A stretch of 64,000 nt of DNA, from positions 1-64,000 of the forward strand of contig CAKUIK010000002.1 in assembly GCA_934661005.1 (NCBI GenBank), written 5' to 3'. Below the pieces are notes generated by a model. It was not told the DNA's origin. It worked only from the letters and a program-made list of their open reading frames with translations, and searched no databases. Positions 8,970-19,390 of this stretch are shown here, piece by piece; within the stretch, counting starts at the first letter, position 1; the number at the start of each line of letters is the position of its first letter. Both the position numbers and the translations under genes were made by a program. Origin of the DNA: an uncultured Slackia sp. (GTDB taxonomy: Bacteria; Actinomycetota; Coriobacteriia; Coriobacteriales; Eggerthellaceae).

Positions 8970-10826
8970 CTATTCGATTCCGAACGGCTTGTGCGCGAGC
9001 TTCGCAGCGGCAAGCTCTTTTTGCATGGCCACCACGCTTTCGAACACGAGATTGTAGTCGTCGGCCGACATATCCTGCGGGCGCTTGAGTTGCGCGTTCA
9101 TCTCGCGAATAAGGTCTTCCATGTCGCGAATCGCGAGCTCTTCGGAGAAAAAGCGCGCGAGTTCGCCCGGCTCGCGATCGTCGTGCGTGCTTGAACCAGA
9201 AATGACCGATGCCGCTCCAGGAATGGACTCCTCGAGCCGACGCACGATTTCCGCCGCAGGCGCCGTTGCATCTTCGGCAAGCACGTCGAGTAGTTGCATG
9301 GCGATTTGGCCATGGATGTCGCGATGCCACACCGTTTGCGCCAAAGCGCCCGCATACGCTAAGCCAATCGAAGGCTCGCTCGCACACAGCGACAGGAAAT
9401 CGCGCTCGATGCGCAAGCGCTCCTTTTCACGCGGGGGCAACGCAACCTTAGGCTCACGAGGTACCGGCGCCGCAGCAGCCGTAGCAGGCGCAGAATCGAA
9501 TTGGCGGGGCTCGCGCGTCGCCGCAAGCTTTTCAACCACCGCATTCACATCGAGCTGCAAACAATCGGCGATATAGCCCGCATATTCCTGCGCGAGCACC
9601 GAATGCTTGATGGGCGCCAAAAGCTCGAGCACTTCGGTAAGTGCCCTACCTTTTTCGCCGAAATCGACGAGATTGCGGCCGCGAAGCTTTCGATCAATGG
9701 CATAACGAAGGAGCGGCACCGCATTATCGATGAGCTCCTGAATCGCTTCGCCCCCGCGTTGCACCACGAAATCGGCCGGGTCGAGATTATCGGGAAGCGT
9801 AACGGCGCACAGGTCGACCTGCTTGCGGCCCGCCTCGGGGAGCATGCTTTCGTCGATGAATCGCGCCGCGCGATCGGCTGCGCGTTGACCAGCCTCGTCG
9901 CCGTCAAACAGGTATACGATTTTATGCTTGGCATGCCGCGACAGCACGCGAATATGCTGCACGGTAAGGGCGGTACCCAGCGTGGCGACCACGTTGGTCA
10001 CGCCGGCCTCGTGCATCATGATGACATCGGTATAGCCTTCGCAAATGATGGCAACGCCGGTCGACGCCATAGCCGCCTTGGCCTTATCGAGGCCAAAAAG
10101 CACTTCAGATTTATGGAAGATGGGGGTTTCCTGCGAGTTGAGGTACTTCGGCTCGCCCTTGCCCACCACGCGTCCGCCGAACGCAATCACATCGCCGTCG
10201 ACATCGCGAATAGGAAACATGATGCGTTCATAGAAACGATCACGAGCACCGCCGCCTCGCCCCTCGACGGCCACGTTGGCCTCGATCATTTCCTTCGGTT
10301 TGAAGCCCTTCGAGCTGAGATATGCGACGAGGGAGCCCGACCCTGGAGCAAAACCGAGCTGCCACTTCTTCGGCACCTCTCCGCCCAAATCACGCCCTGC
10401 CAAATAGGAACGAGCCTCGTCAACCTTCGGGCCACGCCCGCGCATAAGCTGGGTGTGGAAGAATTCGGCAGAGGCGTTGCATACCTCTTTCAAGCGCGCT
10501 TTCTTACCGCGATTCATGGCGGCGCCAGGCGCTTCGGTAATTTGAATGCCCGCGCGGCGCGCAAGCTCGCGCACGGCATCGACGAAACCGATATCGTCGA
10601 GCTTCATCACGAAGCTGAAAACATCTCCGCCTTCGCCACAACCGAAGCAATGCCACAACTGCGTCGACGGATCAATTTTGAACGAGGGGGATTTCTCGTT
10701 ATGGAACGGACAGCAACCCCAGAAATCGCGGCCACGCTGACGCAGAACGACCCGCTCCCCCGCAATGGAGACCAGATCGCTCGCCTCGCGCACGCGGCGA
10801 ATATCATCATCTGGAATTCCCGCCAA
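8970..10826 (-). CDS. dnaG: DNA primase
   Basis: 618 residues. N-terminal zinc-binding domain with CPFH and CFGCGEGG (CHCC ligands), TOPRIM core with EGYTDVIMMHEAG and the Asp-rich LFDGDEAGQRAADR, then a variable C-terminal helicase-binding region. It makes RNA primers at the replication fork. The TTG at 10826 is preferred because AAAGGA lies 6 bases upstream and the protein then begins AGIPDDDIRRVREASDLV as in relatives; an in-frame ATG at 10868 lacks a ribosome site. The upstream gap holds a fold-back repeat. Confidence 0.95.
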   Translation of the reverse strand: MAGIPDDDIRRVREASDLVSIAGERVVLRQRGRDFWGCCPFHNEKSPSFKIDPSTQLWHCFGCGEGGDVFSFVMKLDDIGFVDAVRELARRAGIQITEAPGAAMNRGKKARLKEVCNASAEFFHTQLMRGRGPKVDEARSYLAGRDLGGEVPKKWQLGFAPGSGSLVAYLSSKGFKPKEMIEANVAVEGRGGGARDRFYERIMFPIRDVDGDVIAFGGRVVGKGEPKYLNSQETPIFHKSEVLFGLDKAKAAMASTGVAIICEGYTDVIMMHEAGVTNVVATLGTALTVQHIRVLSRHAKHKIVYLFDGDEAGQRAADRAARFIDESMLPEAGRKQVDLCAVTLPDNLDPADFVVQRGGEAIQELIDNAVPLLRYAIDRKLRGRNLVDFGEKGRALTEVLELLAPIKHSVLAQEYAGYIADCLQLDVNAVVEKLAATREPRQFDSAPATAAAAPVPREPKVALPPREKERLRIERDFLSLCASEPSIGLAYAGALAQTVWHRDIHGQIAMQLLDVLAEDATAPAAEIVRRLEESIPGAASVISGSSTHDDREPGELARFFSEELAIRDMEDLIREMNAQLKRPQDMSADDYNLVFESVVAMQKELAAAKLAHKPFGIE

Positions 10827-10914
10827 AGCATTTCCTTTCCATCTCATCGCTTGCCGCTTGCGCTCCACCGATTAGCAAGACGCACTGCCAGCACCGTTTG
10901 CGGCGCGAATTCCT

Positions 10915-11100
10915 TGATCCGATAGATTCCGCACGAGCCGAACAGTCTGGGGCTGGCCCGACGGAAGTGCTCGGTTTCTCAAATCTTCCAAAACGGGAAA
11001 CCGGAGCGAGGCGCAAAGCGAGCCGAAGGCGAGCGGTAGCCTCGCGGGCACTTCGGTCAGGCCAGCGCCAGGCTCCCGCCCAGCAACCGCGAAAACAGGT
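10915..11100. repeat. Fold-back intergenic element A
   Basis: This fills most of the 305-bp gap between ribF and dnaG. Arms of about 22-25 bp pair imperfectly: GCTGGCC-CGACGGAAGTGC near 10953-10972 with the reverse complement of GCACTTCGGTCAGGCCAGC near 11048-11066. It carries the core TTCCGCACGAGCCGAACAG at 10927-10945, which recurs in elements C and E. It also carries the block GAGGCGCAAAGCGAGCC...GCGGTAGCC at 10998-11045, which recurs in C and D. No ORF with coding character is seen. Confidence 0.7.
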
Positions 11101-11131
11101 CCAAAGGCAATCGTCCATGACGCGCGTGCGC

Positions 11132-12052
11132 CTAGAGGTTTTCCCTCACCCATTCAATATTGCCCTTGACGGTTGCGATGAGCTCATCGACCGAGTCGAA
11201 CTTGATCATCGGACGAAGGAACTCAACCGGCTCGACTTTGATCGTATCGCCGTAAATCTTTCCGTCGAAATCGAGGATATGCGCTTCGCACGTTGCGGTC
11301 GCATCGGCGAACGTAGGCGCAACCCCCACGCTCATCGCAGACTTATAGCGCACGCCATCGACAGTGACATAAGCAGCGTACACGGCCTCGCCGAGCACCT
11401 GCATCATCGCAGGCAGCTGCAAATTCGCCGTGGCAAAGCCCATGTTGTTGCCTTGGCCGCGGCCTTGCTGCACCACACCCTCGAACGTATACGGATGGCC
11501 CAAAAGCTCAATCGCCGCCGCAACCTTGCAATCGCCCAAAAGAAGGCGAATGCGCGTGGCGGTGATGGGACGCCCATCGAAGCTCTCCAGATCGTGCGAG
11601 CAAATACGCGTTCCGCGCGAATCGCCCCACTCATGCAGCTCAGAAACGGTGCCTGCCGCTTTCGCGCCAAAACGGAAATCGGTGCCCACATGCATCGCAT
11701 ACGGCGCACATCCACCGAACGTCGCATCCATGAACGCCATGGGCGACTGCGCGGAAAACGCCGGGGTGAACGGCAGAACCACGACGCAGTCGACGCCCGT
11801 ATCGGCAAGCGCTTTCACGCGCTGCTCGTTGGTCATGAGCTTCTTCAGGCGGTCGGCATGAAAACGCTCATCGGGGTCGATATCGAACGTGAGGGCGATC
11901 GACTTGCCGCCGCTTTCCGCAGCGGTGCGCTTCGCCTGGTCGATAAGGAACCTATGCCCCCTATGCACGCCATCGAACACGCCGAATGCGCAGGAAGCGC
12001 CAATAAACAATGTATGGTCGAATGATTCGTCGACCCTATAGACTTTTGCCAC
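11132..12052 (-). CDS. ribF: Bifunctional riboflavin kinase / FAD synthetase
   Basis: 306 residues. N-terminal FMN adenylyltransferase domain with FGVFDGVHRGHRFL and C-terminal flavokinase domain with GRGQGNNMGFATANL. It converts riboflavin to FMN and FAD, which the many flavin-dependent acyl-CoA dehydrogenases in this window need. The GTG at 12052 was chosen because AAGGAG stands 6 bases before it; this overlaps the truB end by 17 bp, indicating translational coupling. Confidence 0.93.
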   Translation of the reverse strand: MAKVYRVDESFDHTLFIGASCAFGVFDGVHRGHRFLIDQAKRTAAESGGKSIALTFDIDPDERFHADRLKKLMTNEQRVKALADTGVDCVVVLPFTPAFSAQSPMAFMDATFGGCAPYAMHVGTDFRFGAKAAGTVSELHEWGDSRGTRICSHDLESFDGRPITATRIRLLLGDCKVAAAIELLGHPYTFEGVVQQGRGQGNNMGFATANLQLPAMMQVLGEAVYAAYVTVDGVRYKSAMSVGVAPTFADATATCEAHILDFDGKIYGDTIKVEPVEFLRPMIKFDSVDELIATVKGNIEWVRENL

Positions 12053-13046
12053 GCGTAACTCCTTGCGAGAACACACACTTAGGCGAAACCTTACCAGTTT
12101 TTTCGTCGAAAGCGTAGAGCGCCTTCAAATCGTTGCCGTACACCAGGCAGACGAGCTCCCCATCGCGAAGCGGGCTCGTCGCAGGCACAGCGCATCGCCG
12201 CGGGCCGCAATCGTCCGCGTCGAAACGATGCGGGGCCTCATACACCGCAAGCTCCGATGCGTGAAGAGGCTTGCCATTGCACACATCGGCATATGCCTCA
12301 TCGCTCAAAAACGCCATGCGGCTTTCCAGCAGGAAAACCGGGTCTATCGCTGCCTCGGCGCCATAGCGTTCCAGGGCATCGAGCGACAGGCAGTCTTCCA
12401 CATCGAGCACGCCAGCTCGCGTGCGACGCAGCGTTTCGACATGGGCGCACGTTTCGCATGCTGCGCCCACGTCTCGGGCGAGCGCGCGAATATATGTGCC
12501 CTTCGAAACGGAGAAGCGCACATCCCACCAAATGCTATCGGCGCGCGGATCGCGCTCCAAATCGAGCAATTCAGCCGAATAGACTTCAATGTCACGCGGC
12601 TCAAGCGCGATCACATTGCCCCTTCGCGCCGCGTCGCACGCCTTCACGCCGCCTTTTTTGACTGCGGAATATGCAGGAGGCATTTGCTTCTGCTTGCCCA
12701 CAAACCCACTCAGTACCACCTGCGCGAACTCAGGATCGCACACCTGGGCGGGAACGTCGATCGTGCGAATCACTTCGCCGAGCTTGTCATCGGTATCGGT
12801 GGCGGCGCCGAACGAAATGCGCACGTCATACGTTTTGTCATGCCCAACCATGTAAGCATCGAGCCTCGTCGCAGGACCAACGCATACGACGAGCGCACCC
12901 GTCGCCAAAGGGTCGAGCGTGCCCGTGTGGCCTACGCGGCGTTCGCCGAAAATACGGCGGCAGGCATTCACCACGTCGTGCGAGCTTTTACCCTCGGGCT
13001 TGTCGACGCCCACGACGAGGCACATGCCGGAATCTCCACGCTTCAT
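12036..13046 (-). CDS. truB: tRNA pseudouridine-55 synthase
   Basis: 336 residues. The catalytic motif GHTGTLDPLATGALVVCVG holds the nucleophilic Asp, and the N-terminus GVDKPEGKSSHDVVN is typical. It modifies U55 in the tRNA T-loop. Its ATG overlaps the upstream nrnA stop by 4 bp (ATGA), so the two are translationally coupled. Confidence 0.95.
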   Translation of the reverse strand: MKRGDSGMCLVVGVDKPEGKSSHDVVNACRRIFGERRVGHTGTLDPLATGALVVCVGPATRLDAYMVGHDKTYDVRISFGAATDTDDKLGEVIRTIDVPAQVCDPEFAQVVLSGFVGKQKQMPPAYSAVKKGGVKACDAARRGNVIALEPRDIEVYSAELLDLERDPRADSIWWDVRFSVSKGTYIRALARDVGAACETCAHVETLRRTRAGVLDVEDCLSLDALERYGAEAAIDPVFLLESRMAFLSDEAYADVCNGKPLHASELAVYEAPHRFDADDCGPRRCAVPATSPLRDGELVCLVYGNDLKALYAFDEKTGKVSPKCVFSQGVTRGKSL

Positions 13047-14050
13047 TCCTTGCCTTCACCGCCTGCAAACAAACCATTGAGCAAAGCGGGCATTTCGGCC
13101 AAGGCGTCGTCGATGCTGCCCTTATAGGTGAATCCTGCAGCCGCTTTATGGCCGCCGCCCCCTATTTCGCGCGCGAGCGCAGCCACGTCGATGCCGTCAC
13201 CCTTGGCGCGAAGGCTTCCACGCACCACGTCTTCCTGCTCACGCAGCATGCAAGCGACCCGAATGCCGTCGAGCGAACGAAGCACGTCGATAAGAGGCTC
13301 GGCATCGGCCTTCACCGCACCCAGGCGCTCGAAATCGTCGAGACGCGCATACGAAAGCGCCCACTCGCCCGAAGGAGCAACCTGCATGTTCGAAAGCATG
13401 GCCCCTTCAAGGCCAAGCGAGGCGGCGCTGCGGCGTTGATAGATCTCTTGAGAGCATTCTTCAGGCCTCGCACCAGCCGACACCATTTCGCCCGCAAGCG
13501 CGAACGCTTCAGGAGTGGTGTTCTGGAACTGAAAGCGCCCCGTATCGGTCATCAGGGCCAAATAGCAGCACTGAGCCATCTCGAACGTGCGCTCAACCCC
13601 CATCTCGCCAATAAGGCGCCACGCGAGCATGCCCGTAGCCGGCGCATCGGGGTCTACGTAATTGTATTCGGCCATGCAGCTCTCAACCGCATGGTGGTCA
13701 AGCGTGAAATGCGCGCCTGCGCTTTCATGAACGCGGGCCGCATCGCCCAAACGTTCAAGATTGGGCACGTCGATCGCGATAAACGCGTCGACATCCCCTT
13801 CGAATTCGCACGCGGGAATCAATTCGCTCGCCCCGGGAAGGAAGAGGAAACTCTTATCCACGGCATCGTTGTGCGCAAGCAGGCACACCGCACGCTTGCC
13901 TTTTGCACGCAAGGCATGCGCGAGCGCAAGCTGCGAGCCCAGGCAGTCGCCATCGGGGCTCACATGCCCGCACAAGGCAAAACTCTCGAAGCGATCAAGG
14001 GCTTCGGCGAATTCCGCAAGCGTCACATTGGTTTGCGGAGTAGTTGCCAT
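13043..14050 (-). CDS. nrnA: DHH phosphoesterase, nanoRNase/pAp phosphatase (NrnA-like)
   Basis: 335 residues. DHH motif series: GHVSPDGDCLGSQ, LDHHAVES and, in the DHHA1 domain, GGGGHKAAAG. The family degrades short oligoribonucleotides and 3'-phosphoadenosine 5'-phosphate. The ATG at 14050 (MATTPQTNV) was chosen since the longer frame upstream reads through rbfA sequence. It sits between rbfA and truB as in many Actinobacteria and Firmicutes. Confidence 0.9.
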   Translation of the reverse strand: MATTPQTNVTLAEFAEALDRFESFALCGHVSPDGDCLGSQLALAHALRAKGKRAVCLLAHNDAVDKSFLFLPGASELIPACEFEGDVDAFIAIDVPNLERLGDAARVHESAGAHFTLDHHAVESCMAEYNYVDPDAPATGMLAWRLIGEMGVERTFEMAQCCYLALMTDTGRFQFQNTTPEAFALAGEMVSAGARPEECSQEIYQRRSAASLGLEGAMLSNMQVAPSGEWALSYARLDDFERLGAVKADAEPLIDVLRSLDGIRVACMLREQEDVVRGSLRAKGDGIDVAALAREIGGGGHKAAAGFTYKGSIDDALAEMPALLNGLFAGGEGKE

Positions 14051-14054
14051 GCCG

Positions 14055-14483
14055 CTACTCCTCGTCTTCGAAATCGTCGTCTTCGTCGTCGCGGTGGTAC
14101 ACCGAATCGTCGAAGTCGGCATTTTTGCGCGCGCTTTCCTCGTTGCGCTCAGCATCGCCCGCAAGAGCCTCAGCGATACGCTGCGCCTCATCAACGCTCG
14201 CATCGAGCATAAAACGCAGCTCGGGAGTCACGCGCCAATGCAGGGCGCGGCCCATGAGCGAACGAATGCGGCCATAAGCGGCGGCAAAGCCCGCGGCGGC
14301 GTCTTCATAACGGCTCGGATCGACGGTGTAATACACGTTGCACATGCTGCGGTCGAAGCTCACCTCGCAGCCCGTGATGGTAACCATGTCGAGGCGCGGG
14401 TCGCTTACCTCGAACAACAGAATATGCGCGAGCACCTCGCGCGCTTGTTCGTTGAGCTTTCGGCTCGAAGAGTTCTGTTTCAT
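14055..14483 (-). CDS. rbfA: Ribosome-binding factor A
   Basis: 142 residues with a KH-like fold (REVLAHILLFEVSDPRL, PELRFMLDASVDEAQRI). It assists 30S subunit maturation. The C-terminus is a long acidic tail (YHRDDEDDDFEDEE). It ends 4 bases before the nrnA start. Confidence 0.93.
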   Translation of the reverse strand: MKQNSSSRKLNEQAREVLAHILLFEVSDPRLDMVTITGCEVSFDRSMCNVYYTVDPSRYEDAAAGFAAAYGRIRSLMGRALHWRVTPELRFMLDASVDEAQRIAEALAGDAERNEESARKNADFDDSVYHRDDEDDDFEDEE

Positions 14484-14542
14484 GTGGAATCACCCTTTCT
14501 CGCGACGCGTCGGCGCCGCATAGGCGGTTCAAACGCAGGAAA

Positions 14543-14774
14543 CGCAATGCCGAGAACTCGGCATTGCGCATTCTGGAGTTCAATTTGTTCAAGTCATAAC
14601 AACATCAAAGATGCTGTCGCACGCCGGTCGGCGAGCGGCTATCCGGTGCCCCAGATTGGCCTGAAAGAGGAGCGACGCGTACTTCGGTACGCGAGCGACG
14701 ATTGAAGGCCAAGATGGAGCGCCCGATAGCCGCACAGCGTCGGCGAAGTACTTTGGCCGACAGGCCAAAGTACT
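14543..14774. repeat. Fold-back intergenic element B with two nested hairpins
   Basis: In the 296-bp gap between infB and rbfA there are three dyads. The first is a perfect 12-bp stem CGCAATGCCGAG/CTCGGCATTGCG at 14543-14568. The second is a 12-bp stem AGTACTTTGGCC/GGCCAAAGTACT at 14747-14774, just after infB. Between them, arms at about 14632-14662 and 14704-14732 pair imperfectly (both contain CGGCTATC and TTGGCCT on opposite strands) around a central CGCGTAC-TTCG-GTACGCG. No T run makes it a standard terminator. Confidence 0.65.
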
Positions 14775-14779
14775 CATAA

Positions 14780-17542
14780 CTACTCGGTGCGCTCGACCTC
14801 TTCGGTGCGATAGCCCTCGATAACGTCGCCGACCTTGATGTCCTGGTAGCCGTCGACGCCAATGCCGCACTCGTAGCCCTGCTTGACCGACTTGACGTCA
14901 TCTTTGAAGCGGCGCAGCGAGGAAATCTTGCCCTCGTAGATGACCTTGGAGTCACGCACGACGCGCACCTTGTCATCGCGAGAGATTTCGCCCTCGGTGA
15001 TGTAGCAGCCGGCGATATTGCCAACCTTCGGAACGCGGAACACGTCGCGGACCTCGGCGGAACCGGTGTCTTTGTCGACGAATTCCGGCGCCAGCATGCC
15101 GATACGAGCTGCGTTGATGTCTTCAATCGCCTGGTAGATAACGCGATACAGGCGAATGTCGACCTTCTCATGCTCGGCAGCCTTACGCGCACCTGCGGTC
15201 GGGCGCACGTTGAAGCCGATGATGATTGCGTCGGACGCGGCGGCCAGCGTTACGTCGGTCTCGGTCACGCCACCCACGGCAGAGTGGATGATTTGGATCT
15301 TGACCTCGGACTGGTCCATCTTCTCGAACGCGTCGCGCAGCGCTTCGATGGAGCCCTGAACGTCGGCCTTGACGACCAGGTTGAGCTCGGTCGTGCCCTC
15401 TTCGATGCGATTGAAGAGGTCGTCGAGGCTCATATGGCTCTTGGTCTGCTGCTCTTTCAGGCGGGCACGCATCGCACGCTCTTCAGCGAGCTTGCGGGCA
15501 TCGCGCTCGTCCTCGAACACGCGGAACTCGTCACCCGCGGTAGGAACGCTCGACAGGCCCAGAATCTCAACGGGGTCGGAAGGCGTAGCCTGCTTGGCAT
15601 GGTTGCCATGCGGGTCGATAAGCGCGCGAACGCGACCGTAGCTCTCGCCGGCGACAACGGAATCGCCCGGCTTGAGCGTGCCGCGCTGCACGAGCACGGT
15701 AGCCACCGGGCCGCGACCCTTGTCGAGGTTCGCTTCGATAACGAAGCCGGAGGCCAAAGCATCGGGGTTAGCCTTGAGCTCAAGAACGTCAGCCTGAAGG
15801 ATGATGGTCTCGAGCAAATCGTCAATGCCGAGCTTCTGCTTCGCAGAAACGTTCACGAACATGTTGGAGCCGCCCCACTCTTCAGGGATGACGCCATGCT
15901 CGACGAGCTCTTGACGCACGCGGTCGGGCTGCGCGCCGGGCTTGTCGATCTTGTTCACGGCAACCACGATAGGCACGTTTGCGGCCTTCGCGTGGTTGAT
16001 AGCCTCAATCGTCTGGGGCATAACGCCGTCGTCGGCGGCAACCACCAAGACGATGACGTCGGTCACCTGGGCGCCGCGAGCACGCATGGCGGTAAATGCC
16101 TCGTGGCCCGGCGTGTCGATGAAGGTGATCTGACGACCATTGATGTCGACGACCGAAGCACCGATGTGCTGCGTAATGCCGCCAGCTTCACCCGACGCGA
16201 CGCCGGTGTGGCGGATGGCGTCGAGCAACGACGTTTTGCCATGGTCGACGTGACCCATAACGGTGACCACGGGAGGACGAGGCTTGAGGTCTTCTTCCTT
16301 GTCGTTGTACACGACGGCGAATTCCTCTTCAGGCGACACGATGCGCACCTTGCGGCCCATGTCGTCGGCGATGAGCTCGATGAGCTCGTCGCTCATGGTC
16401 TGGGTGACGGTAAGGGCCTGGCCGAGCAGGAACAGGCGCTTGATCACGTCGCCCGAGGGAACGCCGAGCAAATCGGCGAATTCACCCACGGTGGAACCCT
16501 GCATGACCTCGACGACATTCTCGTCGAGCATCAGGCTGGGATCGATGCCGCGCTCCATTGCCTCCTGGGCAATGCGCTCGCGCTGAGCGGCCTCGCGCTT
16601 TTCCTTGCGCTTCTTACGACGGCCTTCGCCTTCGTTATTCGATGCGGCGGCAACGGCGGCACGCGCTTCGGCGAGCACCTTGTCGCGCTGCATCTTCTCG
16701 GCCTGAACGGCCATCTGGGCATAACGGTCTTCGCCGTTATTGGAAAGCTCGGGAACATCGGGCTCGAAATGGTGGCCACCGCGCTTGCCAGCGCCCTTGG
16801 CATTCTTCTTGTTGCCCGCGGCGCCATTGTCATTGCGGGACGGACGAGCGGCCTTTTCGGCGGTAAGACGAGTTTTCTCGGCTTCGATCTGCGAAAGCAG
16901 CGAATCGAAGGAAGACTTGCGCGGCGCAGCCGTGGGAGCGGGCTTCGGACGACGCTCGGCGGCAGGCTTTGCGGAAGTCTTCTTCGCGCCACGGTTCGCC
17001 AATGCCTCGGCAACGGCCTTTTTCTTGGCGACTTCAGCAGCGAGCTTCGCGGCACGGGCATCTTGCGCGGCCTTCTGGCGACGATGCTCGGCAGCAGCCT
17101 TCTGCTCCTCAATTTGGCGAGCCAGGCTCGAAAGGCCCGAATTCACCGCAGGCGCAGGCGGGCGCTTGGTCTGCTTTGCGGTCGGAGCGGCAGAAGCCTC
17201 GCCCTTGGCGGCAGAGTTGTGCTCACGGCGTGCGCGCTCCTCGGCACGCAGCTCGCGCTCGCGCTCCACAGCGGCGCGACGCGCGCGCTCCTCTTCAGCC
17301 TTTTTCTCATCGGCGGCAGCTTTTTCAGCCTGGGCCTTAGCAGCGGCTTCGGCATCCATGCCCGCTGCAGCCTTGGCGCCAATCTCGGGAGCGAGCGCCT
17401 CGCGGATTTTTTCTACGTTGGCCTCGGAAAGGACGCTTGCGTGGCTCTTCGCGGCGATCTTGAGATCTTGAATGCGAGAGAGCAGCACCTTGCTGTCCAT
17501 GCCGAATTCCTTCGCCAACTCATGAACTCTCATGCTGGCCAT
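14780..17542 (-). CDS. infB: Translation initiation factor IF-2
   Basis: 920 residues. IF2-N domain at the start ([20 protein letters not shown]), a long Ala/Glu/Lys/Arg-rich linker (about residues 70-330), a second IF2-N motif, then the GTPase domain with [20 protein letters not shown] and NKIDKPGAQ, and the C-terminal domains. It delivers initiator tRNA to the 30S subunit. AGGAG lies 6 bases before the ATG at 17542. Confidence 0.97.
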   Translation of the reverse strand: MASMRVHELAKEFGMDSKVLLSRIQDLKIAAKSHASVLSEANVEKIREALAPEIGAKAAAGMDAEAAAKAQAEKAAADEKKAEEERARRAAVERERELRAEERARREHNSAAKGEASAAPTAKQTKRPPAPAVNSGLSSLARQIEEQKAAAEHRRQKAAQDARAAKLAAEVAKKKAVAEALANRGAKKTSAKPAAERRPKPAPTAAPRKSSFDSLLSQIEAEKTRLTAEKAARPSRNDNGAAGNKKNAKGAGKRGGHHFEPDVPELSNNGEDRYAQMAVQAEKMQRDKVLAEARAAVAAASNNEGEGRRKKRKEKREAAQRERIAQEAMERGIDPSLMLDENVVEVMQGSTVGEFADLLGVPSGDVIKRLFLLGQALTVTQTMSDELIELIADDMGRKVRIVSPEEEFAVVYNDKEEDLKPRPPVVTVMGHVDHGKTSLLDAIRHTGVASGEAGGITQHIGASVVDINGRQITFIDTPGHEAFTAMRARGAQVTDVIVLVVAADDGVMPQTIEAINHAKAANVPIVVAVNKIDKPGAQPDRVRQELVEHGVIPEEWGGSNMFVNVSAKQKLGIDDLLETIILQADVLELKANPDALASGFVIEANLDKGRGPVATVLVQRGTLKPGDSVVAGESYGRVRALIDPHGNHAKQATPSDPVEILGLSSVPTAGDEFRVFEDERDARKLAEERAMRARLKEQQTKSHMSLDDLFNRIEEGTTELNLVVKADVQGSIEALRDAFEKMDQSEVKIQIIHSAVGGVTETDVTLAAASDAIIIGFNVRPTAGARKAAEHEKVDIRLYRVIYQAIEDINAARIGMLAPEFVDKDTGSAEVRDVFRVPKVGNIAGCYITEGEISRDDKVRVVRDSKVIYEGKISSLRRFKDDVKSVKQGYECGIGVDGYQDIKVGDVIEGYRTEEVERTE

Positions 17543-17572
17543 ATAGTTCTCCTAGTCTCCTCTCCTGCGATG

Positions 17573-18778
17573 CTATTCGCAGTCGGCATGGACGCCGCAG
17601 AAACGGCTTCCAGGACGTGCATGGTTGCGGCAAGGGGTGCCGTCTTCGGCGACATATGCGCAGAATTCGCCTTCTTCAACGTCATCATCCTCGTCGAGCA
17701 GGAGGTTTTCCTCGTGCACGGGCGCAGACGCGTTGAAGCTTGCCGATTTAATATCGATGTGCCAGCCGGTCAGGCGGGCGGCCAGACGGGCGTTCTGGCC
17801 CTCTTTGCCAATAGCGAGCGAAAGCTGGTCATCGGGAACGATGACAGTAGCGTAGTTTTTATCCTCGTCGATAATGACGCGGTTCACACGGGCGGGGCTC
17901 AAGGCCTGAGCGACGTACTTCGCGGGATCTTCGTCCCACTGAATAACGTCGACGCGCTCGTTGCGAAGCTCTTCGACGACCATGCGCACGCGAGAGCCCT
18001 TGGGGCCGACGCACGCGCCAACCGGGTCGAGGTTGGGCTCACGGCTCGAAACGGCGACCTTAGAACGGGCGCCGGGCTCGCGGGCAATGGATTTGATTTC
18101 GACCATGCCGTCGTAGATTTCGGGCACTTCAAGCTCGAAAAGGCGACGAATGAGATCGGGATGCGTGCGGGAAACGACGATGGCGGGGCGAGCCGCTTCG
18201 CCACGAACACGAGGCTCGAGGGAGTTGGGGTCGCGTACGTCGATGATGAGCACCTTGATGCGCTGGTTGTGACGATAATGCTCGCCCATCGGACGCTCGT
18301 TGCGCTCGTTGGGGTTGCGCTTCTGGTCGTAATGCGGAAGCTCGGCCTCGACGCCGTCGCGAATCTTCACGATGGTGAAGTCAGGCGTTGCCTGAAGCAC
18401 GGTGGCGGTCACGATGTCGCCCACGCGATCGCTGAACTCTTCGTAAATGCTCTGACGGCCTGCTTCGCGAACCATGGCGGCAATAACGCCCTTGGCGTTC
18501 TGAGCGGCGATGCGGCTCACGCCTTCGGGGGTCACGTCGCGCTCTTCGAATTCGGCATATTCGCCGGTTTCTTCGTCGGGCTCGCCAACCGGAACGAGCT
18601 CATAGACGTAAATCTTGCCCGTGGTACGGTCGATGGTGACGCGAGCGTCCCACTCAAGGTCAAGAATGTTCTGGTAGCTCTTGGCAAGCGATGCCTCAAG
18701 ACGCTCGATAAGATAGAACTCATCGATCTTCTTCTCGTGGGCCAAGGCCTGCAGAGCCTCCATAAGCTGGGATGCCAT
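17573..18778 (-). CDS. nusA: Transcription termination/antitermination factor NusA with a Cys/His tail
   Basis: 401 residues. N-terminal RNA polymerase-binding domain, S1 domain, and two KH domains (region of [20 protein letters not shown] and [20 protein letters not shown]). The protein then continues with an acidic linker and a C-terminal tail containing C, C, H, C, H, C at spacings typical of a small zinc knuckle ([14 protein letters not shown] and FCGVHADC). The tail is not part of the usual NusA core. The ylxR gene that often follows nusA is absent; infB starts 30 bp downstream. Confidence 0.95.
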   Translation of the reverse strand: MASQLMEALQALAHEKKIDEFYLIERLEASLAKSYQNILDLEWDARVTIDRTTGKIYVYELVPVGEPDEETGEYAEFEERDVTPEGVSRIAAQNAKGVIAAMVREAGRQSIYEEFSDRVGDIVTATVLQATPDFTIVKIRDGVEAELPHYDQKRNPNERNERPMGEHYRHNQRIKVLIIDVRDPNSLEPRVRGEAARPAIVVSRTHPDLIRRLFELEVPEIYDGMVEIKSIAREPGARSKVAVSSREPNLDPVGACVGPKGSRVRMVVEELRNERVDVIQWDEDPAKYVAQALSPARVNRVIIDEDKNYATVIVPDDQLSLAIGKEGQNARLAARLTGWHIDIKSASFNASAPVHEENLLLDEDDDVEEGEFCAYVAEDGTPCRNHARPGSRFCGVHADCE

Positions 18779-18869
18779 TGTCTTCCTTCCTCTTCTCTAT
18801 AAGGCGCAAGCGCCTTCTCAGTGCGAATTCGTGATATGGGCAGCTTTCGTATATATAGGAAAGCCTTAA

Positions 18870-19343
18870 TTAATGAAACTCTACGACACCTTTCACATGC
18901 GCCTTCTTGATGTCGGCAAGCGGAATATCGCAACGTGTGCCATCGACATCGAGCAGCACGCATTCGGTTTCGGCATTGAAACCCGCGAGCGTGCCCGTAA
19001 AGCGGCTGCGGCCTTCGATGGGGCCATTGGTAACCACATAGGCCTCGTCGCCGGCAAAACGCTCGAAATGCTCGGGCGTGCGCAGCGGGCGGTCGATACC
19101 AGGCGAGCTGACCTCCAAGGTGTACGCGCCCGGGAACGGGTCGAGCTCATCCATGATCTCGTTCACCCATACCTGGGCGGCCGTGATCTCGTCGAACGAA
19201 ATGCCCTTTGCGGTATCGAGATACACGCGAATCGTGGGGGCTTTGCGGCTGCCGACGATTTCGACGGTCACAACCTCGACGCCTTCAGACGCCGCGCGCG
19301 GCTCCAAAGCCGCAAGCAAGCTCTTCTCTTTGGCGGTGAGCAT
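18870..19343 (-). CDS. rimP: Ribosome maturation factor RimP
   Basis: 157 residues, typical for the family, with VEIVGSRKAPTIRVYLD and the signature YTLEVSSPGIDRPL. It acts in 30S assembly. The ATG at 19343 (MLTAKEKSLL) is preceded by AAAGGAGG. It is the first gene of the rimP-nusA-infB run; a terminator-like structure stands in its leader. Confidence 0.93.
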   Translation of the reverse strand: MLTAKEKSLLAALEPRAASEGVEVVTVEIVGSRKAPTIRVYLDTAKGISFDEITAAQVWVNEIMDELDPFPGAYTLEVSSPGIDRPLRTPEHFERFAGDEAYVVTNGPIEGRSRFTGTLAGFNAETECVLLDVDGTRCDIPLADIKKAHVKGVVEFH

Positions 19344-19390
19344 CGATGCCTCCTTTCGAACGGTTTCGCGAGCGCGAAACTCCCCTATAC

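Noticed and set aside
10915..11100. Remnants of an insertion sequence in the fold-back regions
   Set aside because: No transposase fragment or long coding frame with transposase motifs was seen in any fold-back element, and clear target-site duplications were not found by eye.
15170..18802. A 1210-codon open frame on the plus strand opposite infB and nusA
   Set aside because: It is antisense to two certain genes. Its composition (His, Arg, Leu rich) is what the complement of GC-rich codons gives, and it lacks a ribosome site and domain motifs.
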